Source: Candidatus Defluviilinea proxima (GTDB taxonomy: Bacteria; Chloroflexota; Anaerolineae; Anaerolineales; Villigracilaceae). Taken from it: a DNA stretch of 64,000 nucleotides. Made by a program: the position numbers and the translations under genes. A model generated the notes under the pieces. It was not told where the DNA came from, made no database searches, and saw only the letters and a list, made by a program, of their open reading frames with translations. The DNA lies in assembly GCA_016721115.1 (NCBI GenBank), contig JADKIW010000001.1, positions 4,665,501-4,729,500 of the forward strand. Direction: 5' to 3'. Shown here piece after piece: positions 46,085 to 53,807 of this stretch. Each line of letters opens with the position of its first letter. The first letter of the stretch is position 1.

Positions 46085-46111
46085 ACCGCCGCAGATTTTT
46101 TCTGTGGCGGT
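46085..46111. terminator. Bidirectional terminator
   Basis: ACCGCC (46085-46090) pairs with GGCGGT (46106-46111), extended by CAGA/TCTG with a one-nt bulge. A-rich sequence precedes it and TCATTTTTAAAA follows, serving both convergent genes. Confidence 0.7.
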
Positions 46112-46131
46112 GTCATTTTTAAAAAATCAAC

Positions 46132-46539
46132 TTACGGCATCGGGTTGCCATTTGCCCAATCATTTCCCAATCGCACTTCCACATCCACTGTCTGCGCGGG
46201 GTCAGGTTGTATTCGTATCTGCGTGCTGGATGAGATGCCAAACACAGCCTGCAAATATTTCAACGTATACAGTTTCGGCGAGTACAAAAAGACAATCGTA
46301 TTATCATACGCGCGGTCTGCCGGGCCTACTTCAGTCACTGCCATGCCCTGCGCAAGGAAATAATTGCCAGTGGTCACATCCAGACCCTGCGTGAACGAAC
46401 CATTCAAAATACGAACACGCGCCGCATCGGACTTCATCAATGTTGTCGGATCACCCTGCGCCGCCAACGGGCTGAGCGGGCCACCAGAAGTGAATATCTG
46501 ATCGCGCAATTCACGGATCTTATCCGGGAACGGTTTCAT
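46132..46539 (-). CDS. LytR C-terminal domain, 3' part of the LCP gene (frameshifted)
   Basis: 135 codons. RVRILNGSFTQGLDVTTGNY, FLAQGMAVTEVG and TIVFLYSPK match the LytR_C domain that often follows an LCP domain. The frame follows that of 46520-47590 with a 20-bp overlap. Reading across, DNTTLR should continue as LGGQNASIMKPFPDKIREL, so a small deletion at about 46556-46566 split one gene. A separate gene starting at the ATG 46539 is possible but unlikely, as no ribosome site precedes it. Confidence 0.78.
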   Translation of the reverse strand: MKPFPDKIRELRDQIFTSGGPLSPLAAQGDPTTLMKSDAARVRILNGSFTQGLDVTTGNYFLAQGMAVTEVGPADRAYDNTIVFLYSPKLYTLKYLQAVFGISSSTQIRIQPDPAQTVDVEVRLGNDWANGNPMP

Positions 46540-47590
46540 GATACTGGCATTCTGTCCGCCTAAGCGTAGTGTTATCGAGAGAAGCCATGGTGTAATCGAT
46601 CACACCTTGCTTGATACTTTCCACAGGGATATCTTTTGCAAGCACAGCCAGTTGAATACCCGTTTCGAAAGGCATATTGGTCTTAATACCCGCTGAGAAC
46701 TCTTCGTAGAACTGACGCGCTTTACCAAGCAATACCGGGAAATTGGCAGGATCTAAGACTTGATTACGAATACCTAAAATTACTTTTTGCTGACGCTTGG
46801 CGCGGTCAACATCGCCGCCTTCGGTCTTGCGAGTACGTGCATACGCAAGCGTCCTGGCACCATCCAAATGACGATAACCGCCAGCAGTAAGGATAAATTT
46901 ATCTTTACCAGAACCAAGCGGGTCAAGCCTCAATTCCTCATCGGAATAAATATCAATACCGCCGATCAGGTTAATGAACTCAATGAACGTATAGAAATCG
47001 ATCTGTGCATAATAATGGACCGGCACACCCAGGAATTGCTCCACCGTTTTCATCGCAAGCGCAGGACCGCCGCCCGGCAATTTGCTTCCTTCGCCGGAGG
47101 AATATGCAGTATTGATACGGCTGTACCCAAAGCCCGGGATATTCACCCACATATCGCGCGGAATGGAAAGCATGCCCGCTGTTTTGGTAAGGGGATCGAT
47201 CGTGAACAGGATCATCGTATCGGAACGCGGCGCGCCTTCGCCTGCCGTCCAATCGCGATAGTCCAAGCCGATGAACAGGATGTTGATGCGGCTCGCTCCA
47301 TCCCATGCGGGAGGGATATCCGATTCGGGGACGACAGGCACCGGCGTGGGTAATTCTTCCACACTGGCAACCGGGGTTCCTTCATCGTTCAATACAGGAC
47401 CATCCAAACCGGCAGTGACCGTCCCGCAATCGGAGGGTGTTGCGCCGGGTAAGGGCGTGATCGTCCAACAGGTGACGAGGTTGCGCACGAAATAGAATCC
47501 TGCCACTGCCAATGCAACAGCAATGATCCAGAAAATGATTGGTCCCACAGAGGGGCGTTTGATGTTTTTGAGAAAGTTCATATTTTTCAT
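46520..47590 (-). CDS. LytR-CpsA-Psr (LCP) family cell-wall polymer ligase
   Basis: From ATG 47590, which overlaps the HEAT-protein stop (GTATGA). One N-terminal membrane helix (PIIFWIIAVALAVAGFYFV). The LCP domain spans ~110-300: INILFIGLDYRDW, RSDTMILFTIDP, AGMLSIPRDMWVNIPGFGYSRINTAY, GGIDIYSDEE, LDGARTLAYARTR, DVDRAKRQQKVI. The Arg and Asp residues that bind polyprenyl pyrophosphate are in place. LCP enzymes attach glycopolymers to the cell wall or to proteins. The last ~15 residues (RRTECQYHETVPG) are out of frame; the true continuation is the LytR_C fragment 46132-46539. Confidence 0.9.
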   Translation of the reverse strand: MKNMNFLKNIKRPSVGPIIFWIIAVALAVAGFYFVRNLVTCWTITPLPGATPSDCGTVTAGLDGPVLNDEGTPVASVEELPTPVPVVPESDIPPAWDGASRINILFIGLDYRDWTAGEGAPRSDTMILFTIDPLTKTAGMLSIPRDMWVNIPGFGYSRINTAYSSGEGSKLPGGGPALAMKTVEQFLGVPVHYYAQIDFYTFIEFINLIGGIDIYSDEELRLDPLGSGKDKFILTAGGYRHLDGARTLAYARTRKTEGGDVDRAKRQQKVILGIRNQVLDPANFPVLLGKARQFYEEFSAGIKTNMPFETGIQLAVLAKDIPVESIKQGVIDYTMASLDNTTLRRTECQYHETVPG

Positions 47591-48165
47591 ACCGGTTTTA
47601 TATATACCATATCCAGGCCAAGGCGTTCCAAGCCTTCCTTTGCCCAATGTTGTAACAACACAGACTCTTCTTCCATCACTTTCATCATGATCGGGATGGC
47701 ACGCGGGTCTTTGATCTCTGCCAGCGCGCGTAACGCATGTATCCGCGCAGACTGCTTTCCACTCTTCACAACTTCAACGAGGGATGGGACAGCCACGCTC
47801 CCGATCTTGACCAACGCATTCGCCGCCAGACTTGCAACCATGCCATCTTCATCGCTCAATGCCTGGACGAGAGGCTGGGTCGCGCTTTCATCGGGTTTGA
47901 CAGCCAGCCCAAGCGCCACACACTGACGAACTTCCGGGGAGGAGTCGCTCAATAGAAACGGGACCAGCCATTCGGTCCGAGAGTGAGGCGAGGTTGCGAG
48001 GGTGCGTAATGCCCACCAGCGAGAGTCCACATTTGAAGAGTGGGATAAATCCAATAATGCGGGAATCGCATCTTCACCCAGTTCGATCAGTGAAGCGACT
48101 GCGTCTTCGGCGCGTCCTTCGTCTCCACTGGTCAGGTCGTTCAGCAGACTCTGTAATGCGCTCAC
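47587..48165 (-). CDS. HEAT-repeat protein
   Basis: 192 residues from GTG 48165, one nt after the Trm112 stop. Consists of about five HEAT-like helical hairpins (GRAEDAVASLIELGEDAIPA, VRQCVALGLAVKPDESATQP, ARIHALRALAEIKDPRAIPI), similar to PBS-lyase-type HEAT proteins. No enzyme motif. Probably a protein-binding scaffold in the cytoplasm; its partner may be encoded in the same operon (Trm112-like upstream, LCP downstream). Confidence 0.82.
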   Translation of the reverse strand: MSALQSLLNDLTSGDEGRAEDAVASLIELGEDAIPALLDLSHSSNVDSRWWALRTLATSPHSRTEWLVPFLLSDSSPEVRQCVALGLAVKPDESATQPLVQALSDEDGMVASLAANALVKIGSVAVPSLVEVVKSGKQSARIHALRALAEIKDPRAIPIMMKVMEEESVLLQHWAKEGLERLGLDMVYIKPV

Positions 48166-48166
48166 T

Positions 48167-48385
48167 TTATTTCGAGGGCGGCGGGACGGGCAATTCGCTT
48201 TCGGCGGTGTTGACCCATTTATCGCCTTCGTCGATCAGCATCACGGGGATGTCGTCGATGACCGGGTATTTGCGTCCGCAATCGTTGCAGATGAACCAGA
48301 CATCCTTGTGAAGTTTGAGTTCGCCGCCTGTGGTGCGTACACAATTCGGACAGCGTAGAATTTCTTTGAGGGTTTCGTTGACCAT
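48167..48385 (-). CDS. Trm112-family small zinc-ribbon protein
   Basis: 72 residues. ILRCPNC and FICNDCGRKYPVIDDIPVML give two CxxC knuckles in the Trm112/YcaR arrangement. Eukaryotic Trm112 activates methyltransferases; bacterial homologues are small and mostly uncharacterised. Followed after 1 nt by the HEAT-repeat gene, so translation is likely coupled. The VanW gene ends just upstream in the same direction. Confidence 0.88.
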   Translation of the reverse strand: MVNETLKEILRCPNCVRTTGGELKLHKDVWFICNDCGRKYPVIDDIPVMLIDEGDKWVNTAESELPVPPPSK

Positions 48386-48387
48386 GT

Positions 48388-48927
48388 TTACTCCATTTCC
48401 AAACAGCGTGGGATTTTACCATCGTAACGACTGAAGTCGGTACTACAAATTATGCTCAGCCGCCGTCCTCGGCGGCGTTTTCCGAGTAAACCCTGCGCTG
48501 AGGACGGCGCAGGTAGCAACCGACTAAAGTCGTTACCACAGAATTTGCCAGCTTGTTCTTTCGCCAGTTTTTCAGGGTCTTTCGAGTCGGGTCCATATTC
48601 GCAGATAGCCTGCCAGGGTTGATAATGGGTTGTGATCTGGTCCTGCAATAGTACGCCGCCATCGCGCATAACTGTGCGTGTGACGGTGACATCTGCGCCG
48701 TTCGCCGCCCAATCCACTTGCTTCATATCGTTCTTTTTGAGATCGGAGTTCTCTTCGTAAACGGGCGAGGGCGCCGGGACAACATTGACGGGTCCTGTTG
48801 TTTCCCATGTGGTGGTACGTCCGTCGCTGGTGGAGTAGAACTTCCAGGTGAGCGAACCGTTGCCCATGTAGGTTTCCATCAGAATCCAATAGGGAGTATC
48901 GTTCTTGAATTTGAAATCAACGAGGGG
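48388..48927 (-). CDS. C-terminal part of VanW-family protein (after a frameshift)
   Basis: Continues the 48917-50395 frame: DATVYFP should read on as LVDFKFKNDTPYWILMETYM. One extra C in the run at 48924-48928 (five instead of four, seen as GGGGG on the plus strand) breaks it. The piece contains the end of the VanW domain and a beta-rich G5-like tail (TVTRTVMRDGGVLLQDQITT). The last ~40 residues (LLPAPSSAQGLLGKRRRGRR) are encoded by a hairpin repeat at 48424-48537, so the natural C-terminus has probably been replaced. The frame remains open upstream to 49122, but that part is a shadow of the VanW gene. Confidence 0.8.
   Translation of the reverse strand, partial: PLVDFKFKNDTPYWILMETYMGNGSLTWKFYSTSDGRTTTWETTGPVNVVPAPSPVYEENSDLKKNDMKQVDWAANGADVTVTRTVMRDGGVLLQDQITTHYQPWQAICEYGPDSKDPEKLAKEQAGKFCGNDFSRLLPAPSSAQGLLGKRRRGRRLSIICSTDFSRYDGKIPRCLEME
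48424..48537. repeat. Three-hairpin REP/MITE-like element inside the 3' end of the VanW gene
   Basis: About 114 bp bounded by imperfect inverted repeats GTAACGACTGAAGTCGG (left) and CCGACTAAAGTCGTTAC (right), each also a short palindrome. Inside are two hairpins: GCCGCC-GTCCTC-GGCGGC (48459-48476) and CCTGCGC-TGAGGACG-GCGCAGG (48492-48513). Their loops are complementary (GTCCTC with GAGGAC), and an alternative 9-bp pairing (GCCGTCCTC with GAGGACGGC) excludes both stems. No transposase is present; a dispersed non-autonomous element is likely. Confidence 0.75.
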
Positions 48928-50395
48928 GAAAATAGACCGTTGCATCCAAGCCCGCAAGGGATGGGTCAACCGCTCCGCTGATGTCTTTTTCATAATAAGA
49001 TACGCGATAGGCATGCGAGTAGCGTTCCACGATGGGGAAGCCGGCGTTGAATGCCGCGCGGAATAACGTTGTGCTGACCTGACACACACCGCCACCCACG
49101 CCCTTGATCGTGCGTCCGCCATAAATGATCAGCGCTTCGGCAAATCCATTTTCAAGACTCACGTCGCCCATTGTGGCGCCCATTGAGAAGGTTTCTCCCG
49201 GCGCAACCAACACACCATGAAAACGCGCGGCGGCCGCTTCGATGTTTTGAATACGTTCCGCGCTCGAACCGTAGAAATAAGAAGTTTCCTGCCCGATCAA
49301 CTCTGTGATTCCCAATTCAGCGCCGGTGATGGTAGATGGAATTTTAGGTTGATCTACCTTGACGATCAATTGCACGGTATGTTCACCACGCAACAATGAT
49401 TCATTGATAGCCTTTACAGTCGCATCCACATCCAAGACCAAACCGGTTTGTGATTGTTCAATTGGCTCAAGCTGACGGGTTTCATCGTTGAAAATAAATT
49501 TAGCATTCTTGGCTGGGCGATCTGTGCGGGTTTTGACAGGCTCCAGCATATCAGCCAGTCCCTTTGTATTGAGAACCACCTGCACACCATCAGCCGTGTT
49601 TTGCACACCAAGCATATTCGCCAGTATTTGCACATCGTACACAAACGGGCCGGGGTTGCTCTCGCTGTTATCTGGCAAAACAAGGGTCAGAGGCTGGCTC
49701 AATATGCCACGCGCCACGTCAGCCTGCGCGCTCACATCGACAACCTGTGGCTTGAGTTCCTGAATCACGAGTTGCACTTCGCCATCGCTGAACGTTTGCA
49801 ATTGTGCGCCAAGATACACGAGCGTGGCATCGATCTTGAGTTCCCGCCCGGTTTGGCCGGGTGTTGCAACCACATTCGTACCTTCCAAACTCAGACCACC
49901 TTCACGCATGGGCTGATCTACTTGCACACTGATCTGACGTAAATATTGATACGCAACTCGTTGATCGAAAACAATAACAGGCTGGACGTTCGTCCCATTG
50001 CCAAGGGCCTGCATTTGACCGGCCAGCGCACCGAATATCCCACCGCTTCTTCCAAACCGATAGGCTGATACAGCGCTGGACGACGGATCAAAGACCATGC
50101 CTAATTCTGCCGGAGTCGCCACCCAAGCCTTTTCACCATCCTTGAACAAAATCTTCCCAGTGATGGGATAAGACAAGGCTTGGTTCAACTTCACCGCCGC
50201 ATCGGACGGATTCATACCAGAAAGATCAACACCCGCCACAGAAACACCGGGGAAGATGCGTCCCGCGTAAACGAGTTGATAGCCCACGGTCCATACGATT
50301 AAAGCAATAAAGAACAGGGTTATGCCGCTAATAAGGGCGGCAACAACCTGTGGTATGACAGGAGTGCGTTCATAAGGTTGGGATACTGTAGCCAT
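48917..50395 (-). CDS. VanW-family membrane-anchored protein (N-terminal part)
   Basis: 492 codons. One N-terminal membrane helix (VVAALISGITLFFIALIVWTV), then two peptidoglycan-binding-like (PG_binding_4) modules with FPGVSVAGVDLSGMNPSDAA and AWVATPAELGMVFDP in the first. The VanW domain (~390-490) has APGETFSMGATMGDVSLENGF, GGGVCQVSTTLFRAAFNAGF and RYSHAYRVSYYEKDISGAVD. VanW occurs in some vancomycin-resistance clusters but has no established activity; here it is part of a cell-wall gene group and no other van genes are present. The frame ends prematurely at DATVYFPPR because of an extra C near 48926. Confidence 0.87.
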   Translation of the reverse strand: MATVSQPYERTPVIPQVVAALISGITLFFIALIVWTVGYQLVYAGRIFPGVSVAGVDLSGMNPSDAAVKLNQALSYPITGKILFKDGEKAWVATPAELGMVFDPSSSAVSAYRFGRSGGIFGALAGQMQALGNGTNVQPVIVFDQRVAYQYLRQISVQVDQPMREGGLSLEGTNVVATPGQTGRELKIDATLVYLGAQLQTFSDGEVQLVIQELKPQVVDVSAQADVARGILSQPLTLVLPDNSESNPGPFVYDVQILANMLGVQNTADGVQVVLNTKGLADMLEPVKTRTDRPAKNAKFIFNDETRQLEPIEQSQTGLVLDVDATVKAINESLLRGEHTVQLIVKVDQPKIPSTITGAELGITELIGQETSYFYGSSAERIQNIEAAAARFHGVLVAPGETFSMGATMGDVSLENGFAEALIIYGGRTIKGVGGGVCQVSTTLFRAAFNAGFPIVERYSHAYRVSYYEKDISGAVDPSLAGLDATVYFPPR

Positions 50396-50469
50396 TACGG
50401 AAAATTATACCTTGCGTAAACCGAATCAAATTAACTTGTGATGAGTATCAACTTAACGGAGTATGGAAA

Positions 50470-51060
50470 TTATTTGTTCCCATTAAACTTCAAACCAGGG
50501 ACGATCATAGGTGTTACAGATCTGTAATCTGCATATTCCTGCCCAAACTCACGCAGAAGCTTTCGTTCTTCGAAAAAGGCCCCAACAAAGATATAAACTG
50601 TCAGCGCAACGTAGACTACAAATGAATTGACGGTCACACTTGGAGAAAGCCAGAGAATGAGCAATCCAAACGTATACAGAGGATGACGCATAAAACGGTA
50701 AAAGCCTTTCGTCACCAGCTTGCCAGCTTTCTCGTCCTCGAACAATTGACGTAACCCAACGAACGAGAGTGTGTCCGTCTGTAATACAGCAATAAATAGA
50801 AACGCCACACAGAACCCCTGCCCCGCCAACATGAGATAGCTCCACGGAGAAGGGACTTGATACAAGTCGTTGTTTGGCAAAGTCGCCATCAAATACAGGA
50901 TCGGAGCAAAGCTAATCGCAGAGAAAATATTATAGGACAAGCGATAGGCCCGCATAAAGCCATTACCCAACCTACGGCGGAGGAAGTCCTTGAATGCCAT
51001 CGAGGCCATCACAGAATGGACAACACCCCACAAAATAACGGCAAGAATCAACCAGAACAT
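50470..51060 (-). CDS. ICMT/NnrU-like membrane methyltransferase family protein
   Basis: 196 residues from ATG 51060 (AAAGG 5 nt upstream); ATG 51072 is the alternative and directly abuts a hairpin. Five or so membrane helices. The C-terminal half carries GFYRFMRHPLYTFGLLILW and the FEERKLLREFGQEYADYRSV ending, the SAM-binding signature of isoprenylcysteine carboxyl methyltransferase-like and phospholipid N-methyltransferase proteins. The substrate is unknown; in bacteria many such proteins are uncharacterised. Confidence 0.83.
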   Translation of the reverse strand: MFWLILAVILWGVVHSVMASMAFKDFLRRRLGNGFMRAYRLSYNIFSAISFAPILYLMATLPNNDLYQVPSPWSYLMLAGQGFCVAFLFIAVLQTDTLSFVGLRQLFEDEKAGKLVTKGFYRFMRHPLYTFGLLILWLSPSVTVNSFVVYVALTVYIFVGAFFEERKLLREFGQEYADYRSVTPMIVPGLKFNGNK

Positions 51061-51071
51061 AACGCCTTTCA

Positions 51072-51123
51072 TTTGGAGTCGCCAGCTTGCTCCCGCGTTC
51101 GCCAGCAAGCTGGCGACTCCAAA
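51072..51123. repeat. Perfect 20-bp inverted repeat at the 5' end of the methyltransferase gene
   Basis: TTTGGAGTCGCCAGCTTGCT (51072-51091) is perfectly complementary to 51104-51123, with a 12-nt loop CCCGCGTTCGCC. It fills the whole gap between the ATPase stop and the methyltransferase start. It may act as a terminator or as a REP-like element controlling the next gene; there is no strong T-tract on the minus strand. Confidence 0.8.
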
Positions 51124-51129
51124 AAATCA

Positions 51130-52284
51130 CTATTCGCCAAAAGCAGACAGTTCGATGGTCTCTGCACCGGTTCGGACGAGGTAATACGGAACCCAGGCGA
51201 CACCAAAGAGATTGATGAACACGTCCGTTTTCTTGGGAGCAACAGTGACCTCGGATGTGTCACTCACTACACTACCCCATTTACTATTAAGTTCTTCTGC
51301 AAGACGCAGACGTTCTTTATCAAGGTCGGCTAACTGCTGTTTGAACTGCGCGATCGCTTCGATGGATTCATCCACATCGGCTTTAGCTTGTTCGGTCATG
51401 CGGTGTTTCGTCAAAGATGACGACAGCTTGCGTGTACTGCGACTGCCCGTGAACAACCCAAGGACGTTTTCGGCATGAGTGCCCATCGCTTCCATCTTCC
51501 TTTGAGCAAGCTCCGCCTCATCCTGACGTAGTTCCCGCTCCTCACGGCTGAGTTTATCTTCGAGCGTTGCGATCTGGCGGTCAATCTTCGCGGCAAGTTT
51601 ATTGAACTCTGCATCGCGGGCAGTTCGGGCGGCCTCAGCACAAGCCCGCATGAATTCGGCCTGTGTGACATCGGGACCTGCAAACACTTTGAGTGCCTGA
51701 TTCGCCCGTGCAGTAACAGATGAATTCCTCTGCACCCAATCGGCAAAGTCCTTTTGAAGCGCGGTCATTAACTTTGCATCATTCAAGGGTGTATCAATTG
51801 TGCCAAATCTTGATGAAGGCACAGGTGATGGGTCGGTATTTTCAAGCAATTTGCCATTGAAGGCATATTCTTCCCATCGCACGGAACTTCGCTTTTCAGG
51901 GGCTTGGATAAATGCCGCGCGAGAGACCTCGCTATCCACACCGAGTTTGCGGTCGAGAAGTCTCACTTGGGCAGAGGCGACCAAGGCTGGACGGTAGATG
52001 ACACCCTCGATCTGCGCTTCGGATGGCATGGGTTGATTCGCGGCTTTGAATGCTTCAGGTAAACTGTGATTTTGCGGAAGGAAATATTCCTTGATCGCGG
52101 CAGGGACAGGAGGTTTGGTTTGACTGCCGTCTGATTTTGGATTTACGATTTGCGATTGACGATTTGAGACCCTTTGAGGGGCCGTAGCCATAAAAGAAGG
52201 GGATTCTGATACAGGCGTAGAAAAGGATTGAGATGGAGGCAACAGGCTTCGGTTGAGTCTGAGGCGATGCCATCGCGTTGGCAA
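51130..52284 (-). CDS. C-terminal part of HerA/DUF87-like ATPase (after a frameshift)
   Basis: Open from 52284, but only from about 52230 is it the natural continuation of the 53668 gene: ...QTQPKPVA passes to PPSQSFSTPVSESPSFMATA. Contents: a Ser/Pro linker with a 7-bp tandem repeat, a domain at residues ~75-180 (EGVIYRPALVASAQVRLLDR), and a long coiled coil (FNKLAAKIDRQIATLEDKLS, LAELEELNSK-type heptads). The C-terminal VSDTSEVTVAPKKTDVFINL GVAWVPYY stretch is beta-rich. This C-terminal region appears in bacterial DUF87-type ATPases; its role is not known to me. Confidence 0.75.
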   Translation of the reverse strand: MPTRWHRLRLNRSLLPPSQSFSTPVSESPSFMATAPQRVSNRQSQIVNPKSDGSQTKPPVPAAIKEYFLPQNHSLPEAFKAANQPMPSEAQIEGVIYRPALVASAQVRLLDRKLGVDSEVSRAAFIQAPEKRSSVRWEEYAFNGKLLENTDPSPVPSSRFGTIDTPLNDAKLMTALQKDFADWVQRNSSVTARANQALKVFAGPDVTQAEFMRACAEAARTARDAEFNKLAAKIDRQIATLEDKLSREERELRQDEAELAQRKMEAMGTHAENVLGLFTGSRSTRKLSSSLTKHRMTEQAKADVDESIEAIAQFKQQLADLDKERLRLAEELNSKWGSVVSDTSEVTVAPKKTDVFINLFGVAWVPYYLVRTGAETIELSAFGE

Positions 52285-53668
52285 GTTTATTGAGTGCGGG
52301 AATCTGAGTCCGTGTGAGAGGGCCAGCGAGGTAGTTCATCGTCCAACGGGTTTGAAAAAGTTGAGGTGCTTTCTCGTGGACGTTATGCAAAATGAAAACG
52401 CGTTTACCAAGCGTGGAGATCAACTTATCAAAGGTATTTCGCGGAACGCCGCCTGCCGCACTTTCGAGCCCATCGAGCAGACGGTTCTTATCCTGTTCGG
52501 TTTGGAGTTTGCCAATGAACCATGTGCCCGCGTTGGAGAGGGCCTTGTAATCCACGTCCACAGGGTTTTGGGTGGCGAGCAAAAGGCCGAGGCCAAAGGC
52601 ACGCGCTTGTTTCAACATACGGAGAAGAGGCTGCTTGGAGGCTGGGTTGCGTGAGGGAGGCAGGTAACCAAAAATTTCATCCATGTAGAGGAGAGCGCGC
52701 AATGATGTTGCGCCGCTTTGGGTGCGCATCCATGTTTCGACAGATGCCAGCAAGAGCGTGACAAAGAACATACGCTCAGCATCGGAGAGATGGGCGATAT
52801 AGAAAATATTGTGGCGCGGACGTTTATCTTCGGTGTAAAGCATGGAGCCAATATCAAGTGGCTGGCCTTCGCGCCATGTTTCAAACGCTGGTGACGCAAG
52901 GATATTGTTCAAGACCATCGCAAGTTCCATGCGATCTTTGGCAGGGAAGAAAGTATCGACGGGGAAAGCGCCAAGTTTATCGAACGGAGGCGTTTGGGTT
53001 TGCAGAATGAGTTCGGTCAGGTCCACGCTCTTGCCCTGACTCCAGGCATTCTCGAAAATATTGGCGAGCAGAATATGTTCGCGCGAACGAAGGGGATCGA
53101 TATCATCATAACCAACAAGCCCAAGCAATGCTGTGACTGTGCTCGCGATCTTCTCACGCAACACTTCACGATTTTCATTCCAAGGGATTTCGGGCGCGGC
53201 GAGCGATGATAAAACACTAACAGGAATGCCCGCGTCAGAGCCGGGCGTAAAGACGGAAAATTGTGCGGCGTTCTTGAGCGCCAACACACGTTCCTGTGTG
53301 ATGCCCCACTCGTTCAATCCATTGCGCCAATTCAGCGACGCTTCCATCGAAGCCTGTTCGATTGTCTTTCCTGCGCGGCGAGCCTGTTCTGCGTCAAGCC
53401 AGGGTTGAAAATCTTGCGGGGCAAGATCAGGAAAGTGCAACAATAAATTCGTGAGGTCGCCTTTTGGGTCGATAATTATGGCAGGGATGCCCTTCAATGC
53501 GGCTTCTTCAAGAAGCCCAATGCACAAACCTGTTTTACCCGAGCCGGTCATACCGGTGACAACTGCATGGGTGGTCAGGTCAGCGGGATCGTAGGTTGCT
53601 TGTGTGTTCGAAACAGTTTGCTTGATAGGGTCGTACGCGCGTCCAAGGTAAAAGTTTGCGTCGGTCAT
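52055..53668 (-). CDS. HerA/VirB4-like DUF87-type ATPase (N-terminal part)
   Basis: AGGAG lies 7 nt before ATG 53668. Walker A GMTGSGKTGLC (~37-47), then IPAIIIDPKGDLTNLLLHFP; Walker B ALLYMDEIFGYLPPS; LLLATQNPVDVDYKALSNAG and GVPRNTFDKLISTLGKRVFI follow. This is the helicase HerA-like / DUF87 fold used by conjugation and DNA-translocating ATPases, but it is free-standing here with no conjugation genes nearby. From about 52230 the residues (SISILFYACIRIPFFYGYGP) are out of frame; the true end is 51130. A single-base change near 52235-52245 would join them into about 845 residues. Confidence 0.85.
   Translation of the reverse strand: MTDANFYLGRAYDPIKQTVSNTQATYDPADLTTHAVVTGMTGSGKTGLCIGLLEEAALKGIPAIIIDPKGDLTNLLLHFPDLAPQDFQPWLDAEQARRAGKTIEQASMEASLNWRNGLNEWGITQERVLALKNAAQFSVFTPGSDAGIPVSVLSSLAAPEIPWNENREVLREKIASTVTALLGLVGYDDIDPLRSREHILLANIFENAWSQGKSVDLTELILQTQTPPFDKLGAFPVDTFFPAKDRMELAMVLNNILASPAFETWREGQPLDIGSMLYTEDKRPRHNIFYIAHLSDAERMFFVTLLLASVETWMRTQSGATSLRALLYMDEIFGYLPPSRNPASKQPLLRMLKQARAFGLGLLLATQNPVDVDYKALSNAGTWFIGKLQTEQDKNRLLDGLESAAGGVPRNTFDKLISTLGKRVFILHNVHEKAPQLFQTRWTMNYLAGPLTRTQIPALNKLANAMASPQTQPKPVASISILFYACIRIPFFYGYGPSKGLKSSIANRKSKIRRQSNQTSCPCRDQGIFPSAKSQFT
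52133..52167 (+). repeat. Five 7-bp tandem repeats (GATTTnn) within the ATPase linker
   Basis: GATTTTG, GATTTAC, GATTTGC, GATTGAC, GATTTGA in perfect 7-bp register. On the minus strand it encodes SNRQSQIVNPKSDG in the linker. Such degenerate heptamers are typical of intergenic repeats; 35 bp inside a coding linker suggests insertion there. Confidence 0.75.
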
Positions 53669-53774
53669 TGTGTGTCTCCTGCGCGAGTTGGTTTATACAA
53701 GAAGATGATACTTGTACCTGATTTTATACCCGTCACGGGCATTATATACCATCGCACAAGGAACTGACTTTAAA

Positions 53775-53805
53775 AAATTTGCGGAGGGGTCGCCTCCGCA
53801 AATTT
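53775..53805 (-). terminator. Terminator of the ECF sigma/DUF5667 operon
   Basis: A 13-bp perfect stem AAATTTGCGGAGG / CCTCCGCAAATTT with a 5-nt loop, followed by TTTTTTAAAG on the minus strand. Starts 3 nt past the stop of the 53808 gene. Confidence 0.85.
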
Positions 53806-53807
53806 CA

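Noticed and set aside
48917..50395. Vancomycin-resistance locus
   Set aside because: VanW alone, with no vanH, vanA/B, vanX or vanRS genes; it sits in a general cell-wall gene group.
52055..53668. Part of a conjugative or integrative element
   Set aside because: The ATPase is free-standing; no relaxase, pilus, integrase or att-like direct repeats were seen.
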